From an uncultured Clostridium sp. (GTDB lineage Bacteria > Bacillota > Clostridia > TANB77 > CAG-508): 35,234 nucleotides of DNA. A program made the translations under genes and the position numbers. Shown here in pieces: positions 1 through 8,713 of this stretch. The stretch spans positions 1 through 35,234 of the forward strand of contig USJO01000011.1 in the NCBI GenBank assembly GCA_900555075.1, in the 5' to 3' direction. Position 1 is the stretch's first letter, and each line of letters opens with the position of its first letter. Under the pieces are notes generated by a model. That model saw nothing but the letters and a program-made list of their open reading frames with translations. It was not told where the DNA came from and did no database searches.

Positions 1-3
1 AAT

Positions 4-41
4 AAATGTGTATTAGTAGAATTTTTCGAACATACACATTT
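4..41. repeat. 10-bp inverted repeat, possible terminator of an upstream gene
   Basis: AAATGTGTAT at 4-13 is exactly complementary to ATACACATTT at 32-41, with an 18-nt loop. A few T follow. It could end a transcript entering from the left, but the long loop and short T run make this uncertain. Confidence 0.35.
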
Positions 42-167
42 TATGTTAATTAAGGCAAATAAAATTATTAAAAATATAGATGATTAATTTGGGACATTTT
101 CACTTTTCATTTCTTAAGAGGTTATTATATTTTAATCATAAAAATAAACTAAATTTCAAATTCTGTA

Positions 168-196
168 TTGAAAAAAAGTTATTATAAAGATATAAT
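168..196 (+). promoter_or_regulatory. sigma-A type promoter for the pilin-like gene
   Basis: TTGAAA at 168-173 and TATAAT at 191-196 are separated by exactly 17 nt. A Shine-Dalgarno sequence (AGGAGGG) follows at 212-218, upstream of the ATG at 228. Confidence 0.75.
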
Positions 197-227
197 ATAA
201 TATATTTTAATAGGAGGGAATAATACA

Positions 228-677
228 ATGAAACAAAGTAAAGGAATTGCACTTATAGGGCTCATTTTAGTGGTTGTAATAATATTAATAGTTGTACTGT
301 GGGGACTAAAATATGCAAAAGGATATTTAAATAACCAACAAAAGGAAGATACAAAAGCAACAATGCTTGCAATCCAAACTGTAATTACAAATGTAAAAAA
401 TAAACATATAGTAGATGAGAAGGAAAATAGTTTAATAGGAGTAAAGTTAGATTTAGAAAATAATGAAACAGAATATAAAATAACAGAGGACTTAAAAAAT
501 GTTCTATCAACAATGGAAAATGCGGAATTATACATTTTAAATAAGGAGGAACTAAACAACTTGGGGGTAAAAAATGTGGAAGTAAATGATACCGAATTCT
601 ACATAGTAGATTATAATTCAGAGGATATAGTCTACTCATTGGGCGTAGAGGGAAAATATAAATTATCTGATATGTAG
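228..677 (+). CDS. small membrane protein with type IV pilin-like N-terminus
   Basis: 149 residues. The N-terminus is a short basic leader (MKQSK) followed by GIALIGLIL and a hydrophobic helix to about residue 27, then a soluble, charged domain. This resembles the class III (prepilin-type) signal of clostridial pseudopilins, where cleavage falls before the first hydrophobic residue. The glutamate usual at mature position 5 is absent, so processing by a prepilin peptidase is uncertain. The rest matches no family I recognise. A consensus promoter and AGGAGGG lie upstream, and rnhB starts 8 nt after the stop, so the two are probably co-transcribed. No other pilus genes are visible nearby; function unknown. 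Confidence 0.7.
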   Translation: MKQSKGIALIGLILVVVIILIVVLWGLKYAKGYLNNQQKEDTKATMLAIQTVITNVKNKHIVDEKENSLIGVKLDLENNETEYKITEDLKNVLSTMENAELYILNKEELNNLGVKNVEVNDTEFYIVDYNSEDIVYSLGVEGKYKLSDM

Positions 678-685
678 GGAAGAAA

Positions 686-1312
686 ATGAAGGAAAAAGAA
701 ATTGAAAGATTAAAAAATCTAAAAGAATTTGAAAACAATTTACATAGTACAGGCTTAAAGTATATAGCAGGAATTGATGAGGCAGGACGTGGGCCACTTG
801 CAGGACCTGTTGTGGTGGGTATTGCAATAATGAAACCAGATTCATTTATAGAAGGAGTAAATGATTCTAAAAAATTATCAGAAAAGAAAAGAGAACAGCT
901 TTATGAGCAAATAATTTCAGAAGCTATAGATTGGACAGTAGGAATAGTTGACCAAAAGGAAATTGATGAAATAAATATACTAAATGCAACAAAAAAAGCA
1001 CTTCATATGGCAATATCAAATCTAAAAGTAAAGCCAGATAGAATATTAGTTGACGCTTTAGAACATATTGATACATATGGTATTCCATACACATCAATAA
1101 TAAAAGGAGATGCAAAGATATACAGCATTTCAGTAGCATCAATAATTGCAAAAGTAACAAGGGATAGAATAATGCAAAAATATGATGAAATCTATCCAGA
1201 ATATGGATTCTCTGGGCATAAGGGATATGGTACAGCAAAGCATATCCAAGCTATAAAAGAATATGGACCATGCTCACTTCATAGAAAAACTTTTATAAAA
1301 AAATTTGTGTAA
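686..1312 (+). CDS. rnhB: ribonuclease HII
   Basis: Cleaves the RNA strand of RNA-DNA hybrids and nicks at ribonucleotides misincorporated in DNA. At 208 residues it is normal for RnhB. The type 2 RNase H signature GIDEAGRGPLAGPV gives the first two metal-binding acids (D31, E32). Further acids appear as D123 (in LVDALEH) and D142 (in KGDAK), and SIIAKVTRD is also present, so the active site looks complete. The ATG is preceded by a GGGAAG ribosome-binding site. It sits 8 nt after the pilin-like gene and 14 nt before pdp, consistent with one operon. Confidence 0.96.
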   Translation: MKEKEIERLKNLKEFENNLHSTGLKYIAGIDEAGRGPLAGPVVVGIAIMKPDSFIEGVNDSKKLSEKKREQLYEQIISEAIDWTVGIVDQKEIDEINILNATKKALHMAISNLKVKPDRILVDALEHIDTYGIPYTSIIKGDAKIYSISVASIIAKVTRDRIMQKYDEIYPEYGFSGHKGYGTAKHIQAIKEYGPCSLHRKTFIKKFV

Positions 1313-1326
1313 AGGAGAGTAAGAAA

Positions 1327-2628
1327 ATGAATATTCAAGAAATAATAGCAAAAAAAAGAGATAAAGGAGAACTAACAAGAGAAGAGATACATTACTTTAT
1401 AACAGAATATGTAGCAGAAAATATAACAGATTATCAAGCAGCAGCTCTTGTTATGGCAATATATTTAAATGGAATGACAAAAGAGGAAACAACAAATTTA
1501 ACTTTGGAAATGGCTAATTCGGGAGAAATATTAGATTTATCAGTTTTTGGAAAAACGGTTGTAGATAAACACTCAACAGGAGGGGTGGGAGACAAAATAA
1601 CAATAGTATTAATGCCAATAATAGCATCACTGGGAATACCTGTTGCAAAAATGTCTGGTAGAGGGTTAGGATTTACAGGAGGAACGATAGATAAATTAGA
1701 ATCAATTCCAGGCTACAACACAAATATTGAGGTCGAAAAATTTATAGAAAATGTCCAGAAGGTTGGAATTAGCGTTATAGGTCAAACAGCAAATTTAGCA
1801 CCAGCAGACAAGAAATTATATGGTTTAAGAGATTCAATTTCTTGTGTTGGAAGTATGCCTCTTATAGCATCAAGCATAATGAGTAAAAAAATTGCAGCAG
1901 GAGCAGAAAAAATAGTACTTGATGTAACAGTTGGAAGTGGAGCATTTATGAAAACAAAAGAAGATGCCATAAAAATTTCAAAAATGATGAAAGATATAGG
2001 AACATTAGCAAACAGGGAAACAGTATGTGTACTTACAAATATGGATGAACCAGTAGGACGTGCGGTAGGAAATACATTAGAAATATTAGAAACAATACAA
2101 TGCTTAAAAGGTAATATGCCAGAAGATATAAAAGAAATAATATTAGGAATAGGAGCTCAAATAATTAAATTAGCAGGAGAAGGAGATAATTTAGAAGAAA
2201 ATAGGAATAAAATATTAGAAAACATTAACAATGGAAGAGCATATACAAAATTTTTAGAACTTGTACAAATTCAAGGTGGAGATATAAGCTATATAGAAAA
2301 TCCAGAAAAATTCCAGAAGGCAAGATATATTATACCAGTATATTCAGAAGAAGAAGGATATGTAGAAGAACTAAATGCTGAAAAGGTTGGTGTAACATCA
2401 GTTCATTTAGGTGCAGGCAGAGTAAAAAAAGAAGATGGAATAGACCATTCAGTTGGAATGTGGATTGAGAAAAAGGTTGGAGATAGAGTAAACAAAGGAG
2501 ATATTTTAGCTTACATACATGCTAATGATACAGAAAAAGGAAATACAGCGGTAAAGGATTTAAAACAAGCATATAAAATTATAAAAAATCCCATTCAAAT
2601 GGAAAACTACATATTAGATATAATATAA
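1327..2628 (+). CDS. pdp: pyrimidine-nucleoside phosphorylase
   Basis: Phosphorolysis of uridine, thymidine and deoxyuridine to base plus (deoxy)ribose-1-phosphate for pyrimidine salvage. The 433-residue length is that of Bacillus-type Pdp. Visible signatures are KHSTGGVGDK (phosphate-binding loop) and the family pattern SGRGLGFTGGTIDKLES, followed by a C-terminal alpha/beta domain with HLGAGR. AAAGGAGAG lies just upstream of the ATG. It is 14 nt after rnhB in the same direction. DeoA (thymidine-specific) is the alternative name; Pdp is favoured for a Gram-positive. No deo regulon partners are nearby. Confidence 0.95.
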   Translation: MNIQEIIAKKRDKGELTREEIHYFITEYVAENITDYQAAALVMAIYLNGMTKEETTNLTLEMANSGEILDLSVFGKTVVDKHSTGGVGDKITIVLMPIIASLGIPVAKMSGRGLGFTGGTIDKLESIPGYNTNIEVEKFIENVQKVGISVIGQTANLAPADKKLYGLRDSISCVGSMPLIASSIMSKKIAAGAEKIVLDVTVGSGAFMKTKEDAIKISKMMKDIGTLANRETVCVLTNMDEPVGRAVGNTLEILETIQCLKGNMPEDIKEIILGIGAQIIKLAGEGDNLEENRNKILENINNGRAYTKFLELVQIQGGDISYIENPEKFQKARYIIPVYSEEEGYVEELNAEKVGVTSVHLGAGRVKKEDGIDHSVGMWIEKKVGDRVNKGDILAYIHANDTEKGNTAVKDLKQAYKIIKNPIQMENYILDII

Positions 2629-2642
2629 CAAAAATTAAGTAA

Positions 2643-2661
2643 GGCAGACACATAGTCTGTC
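2643..2661 (+). other. short hairpin between pdp and pcrA
   Basis: GGCAGAC (2643-2649) pairs with GTCTGTC (2655-2661), with one G-U pair and a 5-nt loop. No T run follows, so it is more likely an mRNA processing or stability element than a terminator. Confidence 0.35.
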
Positions 2662-2682
2662 TAAAATGAAAGGAAAATATAG

Positions 2683-4953
2683 ATGAACTTATTAGAAGGA
2701 TTAAACAACAAGCAAAAGGAAGCAGTAGTAGAAACAGAAGGACCATGTTTAATAATTGCTGGTGCTGGAAGCGGAAAAACCAAAGTATTAACACATAAAA
2801 TAGCATATTTAATAGAAGAAAAGAATATAAAACCTTGGAATATTTTAGCAATAACTTTTACAAATAAAGCAGCAAATGAAATGAAAGAAAGAATAACAAA
2901 CTTAATTGGAGAAGTAGCAAATGATATGTGGGTAGGAACGTTTCACTCAATTTGTGTTAAAATTCTTAGAAAATTTATTGATAGAGTAGGATACAATTCA
3001 GATTTTGTAATATTTGACACTTCGGATCAAAAAACCTTGATAAAACAATGCATACGAAGCCTAAACTTAGATGACAAAATTTATTCTGATAGAAGTGTTT
3101 TATCAGAAATAAGCAATAGCAAAAATGAAATGCTTACACCAATGCAATATAAGTTAAGAACAAACAATGAATTAAGAAAAGAAAAAATAGCAGAAATTTA
3201 TGATATGTATCAAAGAAAATTAAAAGAAAATAATGCACTAGATTTTGATGATATAATAAATTTAACCATACAAATTTTAACAGAAAATCCAGATGTGTTA
3301 GACTATTACTCAGAAAAATTCAAATATGTATTAGTTGATGAATATCAAGATACGAACAAAGCACAATTTATGCTTATAACATTACTATCTGGAAGAAGTG
3401 GAAATATTACAGTTGTAGGAGATAACGACCAAGGCATATATTCATTTAGAGGTGCAGACATAACAAATATTCTGAATTTTGAAAAAGATTTTCCAGGAAC
3501 AAAAATTATAAAATTAGAGCAAAACTATAGGTCAACAAAAGCAATATTAGATACCGCAAATGCAGTAATAAAGCATAATGAAAAAAAATATGAGAAGAAT
3601 TTATGGACAGAACAAGAAGGAGGAAAACGCCCAGAAGTAGCAAGATTGGATAACGAATATGAAGAAGCTAATTTTATAGTAGAACAAATTAATAGACTAA
3701 AAAGAGAAGAGTATTATAAATATTCAGATTTTACTGTGCTATATCGAACTAATGCACAGTCACGTAGCATAGAAGATATTTTTAGAAGAGAAGATATCCC
3801 TTATAAAATGATAGGGGGTTTAAAATTCTATGAAAGAAAAGAAATAAAAGATGCAATTGCATATTTAAGATTAATACATAATCAAGCAGATAATTTAAGC
3901 TTGCAGAGAATAATAAATGAGCCAAAACGTGGTATAGGACAAACCAGTATGGAAAAGATTGAAGCAATAGCAGAAGCAAATGAAATATCAATGTATGAGG
4001 TCATAAAAAGCGCAGAACAATATGGATTAAACAAAGTATTCATAAATTCAAGAGAATTTATAAATACAATTGAAGATTTATCAAGTAAAAAAGATGAAAT
4101 GCTAATCTCAGAGCTTACAAAAGAAGTATTAAACAAAACAGGATATATGAAGGCACTAGAACTAGAAAACACAGCACAAGCAGAAAGTAGAATAGAAAAC
4201 TTAAACGAATTCTTAACAGTTGCTATGGAATTCGAAGAAGAAAATGCAGAAAACTCGCTTGCAGAATTTTTAGAAAGCATTACACTTTCAAGTGATATAG
4301 ATGGTATGGAAGATAAGGAGGATTCTGTAACACTTATGACTTTGCATAGTGCCAAAGGGCTAGAATTTCCAGTTGTATTTTTAGTTGGAATGGAGGAGGG
4401 ATTATTCCCAAGTTATAGGTCAATAGGAGAACAAAGAGAGCTAGAAGAAGAAAGAAGATTGTGTTATGTAGGTATAACAAGAGCAAGAGAGTATTTGTTT
4501 TTAACATGTGCAAAACAGCGAACCATTTTTGGTTCAACAAGCTTCAATAAAATATCAAGATTTATAGAAGAAATTCCAAAAGAATTGCTTGAGGGAGCAG
4601 AAGAACTAACTAAAACACATAAAACAAAAGAGAATATAGAATGGTCATATGGAAATAATTCAAATAAGAAAGTAACATCATTTGTAATAAAAGGAAGTAA
4701 TATAAATAAAACACAAACAAATTTTGCATTTAGAACGGCAGAAAGCTTTTTGAACAACATTAATACAAAATCAATAGAAGTAGATTTGTCACAATACAAA
4801 ACAGGACAAACAATATACCACAAGAAATTTGGAGAGGGAATAATAACAGAAATTGCAAAAGAAGGAGACGATTTAAAACTAGACATATCATTTGAGAAAG
4901 TAGGACACAAACGCCTAATGGCAAAATATGCAAATTTGGAAATTAGAGATTAA
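2683..4953 (+). CDS. pcrA: ATP-dependent DNA helicase PcrA/UvrD family
   Basis: Superfamily 1A 3'-5' helicase acting in nucleotide excision repair, plasmid replication and clearing of RecA or stalled polymerase. All motifs are visible in order: Walker A GAGSGKT near residues 27-33, VDEYQDT (motif II), GDNDQGIYSFRGA (III), LEQNYRS (IV), LMTLHSAKGLEFPVVF (V) and CYVGITRARE (VI). The C-terminal tail ends in a region (YHKKFGEGIITEI) like the RNA polymerase-binding domain of PcrA. At 756 residues it is slightly longer than B. subtilis PcrA. It follows pdp by 54 nt and ends in a strong terminator. No ligA follows, unlike many Bacillota. Confidence 0.95.
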   Translation: MNLLEGLNNKQKEAVVETEGPCLIIAGAGSGKTKVLTHKIAYLIEEKNIKPWNILAITFTNKAANEMKERITNLIGEVANDMWVGTFHSICVKILRKFIDRVGYNSDFVIFDTSDQKTLIKQCIRSLNLDDKIYSDRSVLSEISNSKNEMLTPMQYKLRTNNELRKEKIAEIYDMYQRKLKENNALDFDDIINLTIQILTENPDVLDYYSEKFKYVLVDEYQDTNKAQFMLITLLSGRSGNITVVGDNDQGIYSFRGADITNILNFEKDFPGTKIIKLEQNYRSTKAILDTANAVIKHNEKKYEKNLWTEQEGGKRPEVARLDNEYEEANFIVEQINRLKREEYYKYSDFTVLYRTNAQSRSIEDIFRREDIPYKMIGGLKFYERKEIKDAIAYLRLIHNQADNLSLQRIINEPKRGIGQTSMEKIEAIAEANEISMYEVIKSAEQYGLNKVFINSREFINTIEDLSSKKDEMLISELTKEVLNKTGYMKALELENTAQAESRIENLNEFLTVAMEFEEENAENSLAEFLESITLSSDIDGMEDKEDSVTLMTLHSAKGLEFPVVFLVGMEEGLFPSYRSIGEQRELEEERRLCYVGITRAREYLFLTCAKQRTIFGSTSFNKISRFIEEIPKELLEGAEELTKTHKTKENIEWSYGNNSNKKVTSFVIKGSNINKTQTNFAFRTAESFLNNINTKSIEVDLSQYKTGQTIYHKKFGEGIITEIAKEGDDLKLDISFEKVGHKRLMAKYANLEIRD

Positions 4954-4964
4954 AAAATAGACTG

Positions 4965-5017
4965 TGGCTTATAATAGTAAAATCTTCAACTTTTACTATT
5001 ATAAAGCCATATTTTTT
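4965..5017 (+). terminator. rho-independent terminator after pcrA
   Basis: An 18-bp stem (one arm 4965-4982, the other 4991-5009, one bulged base), an 8-nt loop and a T run at 5012-5017. Confidence 0.9.
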
Positions 5018-5085
5018 GTATAAAAAAATTTTTTCTTGTTAATAATATATGTGTAAAATAAAAAGTAAGGAAGGATGAGGAAATA

Positions 5086-5271
5086 ATGGCAAATTTAAGT
5101 CAAGTTGAGTTACAGAATCTAAGACATTTGATAGGTGCTCATGACACTTCATATCAAAAATTAAACACCTATGCATCTCAATGTGTAGATCCACAAATTA
5201 AGCAAATGTTTACAAAAGCTGCACAAGACAGTTTAAATACTAAACAAAAATTGCTAACATTTTTAAATTAG
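5086..5271 (+). CDS. small coat-like protein
   Basis: 61 residues, wholly helical in appearance (LSQVELQNLRHLIGAHDTSY, then YASQCVDPQIKQMF). The spacing and composition resemble the first half of CotF-type ferritin-like coat proteins, and the next gene is a clearer CotF relative. It starts at an ATG behind GGAAGGATGAGG and lies 13 nt upstream of its neighbour, so the pair is one transcription unit. A role in the spore coat is inferred from sequence style and the pairing; I see no catalytic residues. Confidence 0.7.
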   Translation: MANLSQVELQNLRHLIGAHDTSYQKLNTYASQCVDPQIKQMFTKAAQDSLNTKQKLLTFLN

Positions 5272-5284
5272 GAGGTATATTATT

Positions 5285-5530
5285 ATGGAAGAAAAGTATA
5301 TGGTTAATGACATATTAGAAAGTACAAAGGCAAGTCTTACTACTTACCAAGGAGTAATTTCAGAAGCAGAGAATATGCAGCTAAGACAAACAATACAACA
5401 AATTAGAAACAATGATGAAACATTCCAATACGAATTATTTAAAGTAGCACAGTTAAAAGGATACTATACACCGGCAGGTCAAGCCCCACAAACAGAGATT
5501 GATAAAGTAAAAAACGAAGTTTCTAAGTAA
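5285..5530 (+). CDS. CotF-family spore coat protein
   Basis: 81 residues, matching the C-terminal part of the Coat F family: a helix with MVNDILESTKASLTTYQ, then acidic helices and the characteristic end VAQLKGYYTPAGQAP. It probably assembles in the outer layers of the endospore. AGGAGG lies 8-9 nt before the ATG. In many Clostridia this family occurs as small tandem genes, as here, rather than the longer B. subtilis CotF. A perfect hairpin follows the stop immediately. Confidence 0.85.
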   Translation: MEEKYMVNDILESTKASLTTYQGVISEAENMQLRQTIQQIRNNDETFQYELFKVAQLKGYYTPAGQAPQTEIDKVKNEVSK

Positions 5531-5532
5531 AA

Positions 5533-5553
5533 ATGCGGGCAATTTGCCCGCAT
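5533..5553 (+). terminator. GC-rich hairpin after the coat genes
   Basis: ATGCGGGCAA and TTGCCCGCAT form a 10-bp stem with a single-T loop as drawn (the actual loop must open further). No T run follows, so it may stabilise the mRNA 3' end or terminate weakly. Confidence 0.55.
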
Positions 5554-5700
5554 CACAAAAGAGAGAAAAAACGAGAAAGGACGAGATAAAAAGAGAATAA
5601 AGACAATAGGAGGCACATATAATACTTATATCAAAGAATATAAAATTTGCCTTCAATACCAAAAAAAGGTAAAATAAAATAGATTGAAATTGAAAAAGAG

Positions 5701-6702
5701 GTGTTAAAGATTTTAAAAGGTATAAAAAACATATTCGTACATATAAGAAGCTCACTAAAACTAATTATAATGATAATAATATCTGCAATAATAATAGTAG
5801 GAATAATATTTACTTTTTATAGACCAACATATTCAGTAACCTTAAATGGGGAATTTGTAGGTTATACTAATGACAAAAATGGATTACAAAAGAAAATAAA
5901 TGAATATATGAAGGGTGTTCAAACACAAAATATAGCTTTTGTGGATATAGAAACATTACCAGAATATTCTTTATGTTTCGTAAAAAGAGATAATGTAGAT
6001 GATACTGATGTAATACTTGAAAAAGTAAAAGGATTAGGAACAACATATTATGAATATTATGCAATAACATTAAAGGACGAACAAAAATATTATGTTCCTA
6101 CTAAAGAAGAAGCAGAAGCTGCAATAAATACTTTAAAGAAAAAAAACAGCAGTAATATAGATGATATTGCATATACACAAGTTTATGCAAAAGAATTAAA
6201 AGAATATTCAGAGCACGATACAATAGTAGCAGGATTATATAAAAAGAAGAAAGTATATGTAACAGGTACTGGTGCAACAGGTATAACAACAGCAAAACTA
6301 GACTTAGGAATTGAGTTAATAAAGCCAATAAGCTCAGGATATACAATAACATCCAGATTTGGTCAAAGAAACAGTGGAATGCATACAGGACTAGATATAG
6401 CAGCACCAATGGGAACAAATATATATGCAGTAGCAGCAGGTACAGTAACAAGCTCAGGAGCACTAATGAATTCAGATGGCTCATATACAAGTTATGGTGA
6501 ATATATTATAATTACTCATGGTAATGGTGTTCAAACTTTATATGGACATTGTAGTAAGAGATATGTAAGTGTAGGAGATTATGTAGAACAAGGTGCACTA
6601 ATAGGTAAAGTTGGTTCAACTGGTTGGTCAACAGGACCTCATTTGCATTTAGAAATAAGAGTAAATGGAACAAGACTAAACCCACAATATTATTTATATT
6701 AA
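5701..6702 (+). CDS. membrane-anchored M23 peptidoglycan endopeptidase
   Basis: 333 residues. A cytoplasmic basic stretch is followed by one membrane helix (about residues 20-39), an extracytoplasmic region of about 160 residues, and a C-terminal LytM/M23 metallopeptidase domain. Zinc ligands are visible in HTGLDIAAP (H and D) and GPHLHLEI (HxH), and YGHCSKR supplies a further histidine. It should cut peptide crosslinks outside the membrane; in a sporulating cell it might resemble SpoIIQ-like proteins, but the active site here is complete. The start is uncertain: GTG at 5701 has GAGG almost touching it, and no better start codon is evident before the membrane helix. A 116-nt repeat follows its terminator. 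Confidence 0.9.
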   Translation: MLKILKGIKNIFVHIRSSLKLIIMIIISAIIIVGIIFTFYRPTYSVTLNGEFVGYTNDKNGLQKKINEYMKGVQTQNIAFVDIETLPEYSLCFVKRDNVDDTDVILEKVKGLGTTYYEYYAITLKDEQKYYVPTKEEAEAAINTLKKKNSSNIDDIAYTQVYAKELKEYSEHDTIVAGLYKKKKVYVTGTGATGITTAKLDLGIELIKPISSGYTITSRFGQRNSGMHTGLDIAAPMGTNIYAVAAGTVTSSGALMNSDGSYTSYGEYIIITHGNGVQTLYGHCSKRYVSVGDYVEQGALIGKVGSTGWSTGPHLHLEIRVNGTRLNPQYYLY

Positions 6703-6707
6703 AAGTA

Positions 6708-6735
6708 AAGGCGACTTAAAATAGGTCGCCTTTTT
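6708..6735 (+). terminator. terminator after the M23 peptidase
   Basis: AAGGCGAC (6708-6715) pairs with GTCGCCTT (6725-6732), followed by more T. Confidence 0.85.
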
Positions 6736-6736
6736 G

Positions 6737-6852
6737 TTATTATGTAGGAAAGTTCTTCTTGGAATTGACTTCAATAACAAGAAAAGTTTCCTATATATAT
6801 CCGAATGCAAAGCATTCTAGACAAAGTGAAATGAAGTTTCACTTTTCTTATT
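6737..6852. repeat. 116-nt three-hairpin repeat, copy 1
   Basis: Same length as the copy at 33085-33200, with about 5 substitutions. It folds as three successive hairpins: an imperfect one from TAGGAAAG to CTTTCC-like arms (about 6742-6793), one around GAATGC/GCATTC, and a perfect AAAGTGAAA/TTTCACTTT. It lies directly behind the M23 terminator and just past the 3' end of mecA. It has no open reading frame and no clear terminal inverted repeat. Confidence 0.85.
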
Positions 6853-6861
6853 GATAATTAT

Positions 6862-7482
6862 TTAGTTATGAAAATATTTTAAACAAGTAGATACTGCATT
6901 TTTTTGAATAATGACCTTGCCATATTCTTTAAGCTTTCTTTCAAGCAAAGCTTCATTTTTTACTCTAAAAGCAAATTCAGAGATGGTACAAGAAAAACTT
7001 TTAAGCTCAGAAATATTTAATTTTAAGTTGTTTAAAATCAAAAAATATTTGTTTTTAAATAGAATAAGAGAAGAATTTTTAAGCTTTGACATATATTTAT
7101 TCAAATTACTTGTGTTTATGTAATTGCAGAATTCACAAAACTCATCAAAACTGTCGAAACTATATATTGATAAAGCTTTGTTTGGTACGGCTGTAAGCCT
7201 TTTGGCTTTAGGTTTATTAGACTTTATTAGAACTTCAGGTTTAGTTCTGGTAATAGTAAAAATAAAATTACCATCAGATGAGGCTAAAGCCTCGATTATT
7301 AATTTGTAATTATGTGTGTTAAAACCAACTTCTGTTTCAGCTTGAGTTAACATATCATAAAACAAGTCTTGTGTTTCTAATGAATTAGACATAAAGTCAT
7401 GTAAATCTATGTTCTTTTCTTTTAAATCTTCTAGATTTAAAAAGATTCTAATTTTATTCTCATTTAATTTTTCAATGCGCAT
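6862..7482 (-). CDS. mecA: MecA-type adaptor protein
   Basis: Adaptor that delivers substrates to the ClpC-ClpP protease. The N-terminus MRIEKLNENKIRIFLNLEDL followed by a helical LHDFMSNS and LFYDMLTQAE is typical of the MecA substrate-binding domain. A charged linker then leads to a C-terminal domain with SFDEFCEFCNYI, as in the ClpC-binding half. At 206 residues it is close to the usual size of about 215. GGAGG precedes the ATG by about 9 nt and a promoter lies at 7523-7550. ClpC is not in this window. The ComK target of B. subtilis MecA is not expected in Clostridia, so substrates are unknown. Confidence 0.85.
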   Translation of the reverse strand: MRIEKLNENKIRIFLNLEDLKEKNIDLHDFMSNSLETQDLFYDMLTQAETEVGFNTHNYKLIIEALASSDGNFIFTITRTKPEVLIKSNKPKAKRLTAVPNKALSIYSFDSFDEFCEFCNYINTSNLNKYMSKLKNSSLILFKNKYFLILNNLKLNISELKSFSCTISEFAFRVKNEALLERKLKEYGKVIIQKNAVSTCLKYFHN

Positions 7483-7522
7483 TAAAAAATACCTCCAAAT
7501 GTTTTAATAATATAATTATATC

Positions 7523-7550
7523 ACTATATTATATAAAAAGAAACAATCAA
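7523..7550 (-). promoter_or_regulatory. putative mecA promoter
   Basis: On the minus strand, TTGATT (7550-7545) and TATAGT (7528-7523) are spaced by 16 nt. Confidence 0.5.
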
Positions 7551-7656
7551 TTTCTGGAAAAAAACATAATCAATTATATAATATATATTATTAAATAATA
7601 ATGAAAATGTGATTTACAAATTATAGCATAATTTTAATAAAAAATAAACATATATC

Positions 7657-7685
7657 TTGAAAAAAGTATTAAATACATATATAAT
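7657..7685 (+). promoter_or_regulatory. sigma-A type promoter for the DUF4321-radC-mreBC run
   Basis: TTGAAA (7657-7662), a 17-nt spacer, then TATAAT (7680-7685). AGGAGGAG follows, upstream of the ATG at 7718. The rest of the 7483-7717 gap is AT-rich with no gene. Confidence 0.75.
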
Positions 7686-7717
7686 AAGTAAAGTAAAAAC
7701 AAAAGTAGGAGGAGAAT

Positions 7718-7975
7718 ATGGCTACAAGAGAAAAAAGTATATGGATATTATTAGTTTTTTTATTGGCAGGACTAGTATTAGGAGGGTTATTGGGAGAACT
7801 TGCTTCTAAAATAGACTTTTTATGGTGGCTATCATATGGAGAAAATTTTGGACTAACAACGCCCATAGAATTAGATTTACATATAATGACAATAACTTTT
7901 GGATTATGGTTTAAAATGAATGTTGCAAGTATTATTGGCATGGCAATAGCAATATTTGTGTATAGAAAAGTGTAG
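7718..7975 (+). CDS. DUF4321 small membrane protein
   Basis: 85 residues with two membrane helices (about 7-28 and 63-82) joined by a loop with DFLWWLSYGENFGL. This matches the DUF4321 family often found just upstream of radC-mreB in Clostridia, as here. Function unknown; the location suggests a link with the cell-shape operon. AGGAGGAG lies about 6 nt before the ATG. Confidence 0.8.
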   Translation: MATREKSIWILLVFLLAGLVLGGLLGELASKIDFLWWLSYGENFGLTTPIELDLHIMTITFGLWFKMNVASIIGMAIAIFVYRKV

Positions 7976-8004
7976 ATAAAAAATGGGGTAAGGAAGGAAC
8001 TAAA

Positions 8005-8697
8005 ATGAAGATTAAAGACTTACCTCTATCAGAAAGACCTTATGAGAAATTAGAAATTTATGGAGCAGAAAATTTATCAAATGCAGAACTGTTGGCAATA
8101 ATAATAAAGACAGGAACAAAAGAACAATCCTCTGTTTCAATAGCGCAAGAGATATTGAAATTAAAAGAGAACACAAACCAAGATAATTTGAGGTTTCTAC
8201 AAGAATTATCTTTAGAAGAATTTATGCAAATTAAGGGTGTTGGAAAAGTAAAGGCAATTCAACTAAAAGCAGTTTGTGAAATAACAAAAAGAATATCTCG
8301 TCCAATAAACAATCAGAAAAAAACAATTAAATCCCCAAAAGATGTAGCAGATTTACTAATGCCGGAATTAAGATATGAAAAAAGAGAAATAGTAAAAGTA
8401 CTAATATTAAATAGCAAAAATGTTGTGCTCAGAACTATAAACATATCATTAGGAGGGGCAAATTTTGCATACATAGAACCTAAAGATGCTTTATCTGAAG
8501 CTGTAAAAATGCAAGCACCTAAAATAATATTGGTACATAATCATCCAAGTGGAGATTGTAAGCCAAGCAAAGGTGACTATAATGTTACAGATAGAATGTA
8601 TGAGGCAGCAACGCTAATGGGAATACAATTATTAGACCACGTAATTATTGGAGATGGAACATATGAAAGCTTATTATTAAAAGATACTTGCTTTTAG
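8005..8697 (+). CDS. radC: RadC family JAB/MPN-domain protein
   Basis: 230 residues. The N-terminal helix-hairpin-helix region (LSNAELLAIIIKTGT, then IKGVGKVKAIQL) is followed by the JAB1-like metalloprotease fold with the zinc motif HNHPSGDCKPSKGD. The family was named for DNA repair, but its biochemical activity is unsettled. It starts at an ATG behind AAGGAAGG and precedes mreB by 16 nt, the usual radC-mreBC arrangement. Confidence 0.95.
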   Translation: MKIKDLPLSERPYEKLEIYGAENLSNAELLAIIIKTGTKEQSSVSIAQEILKLKENTNQDNLRFLQELSLEEFMQIKGVGKVKAIQLKAVCEITKRISRPINNQKKTIKSPKDVADLLMPELRYEKREIVKVLILNSKNVVLRTINISLGGANFAYIEPKDALSEAVKMQAPKIILVHNHPSGDCKPSKGDYNVTDRMYEAATLMGIQLLDHVIIGDGTYESLLLKDTCF

Positions 8698-8713
8698 GAA
8701 GGAATGAGATTAA

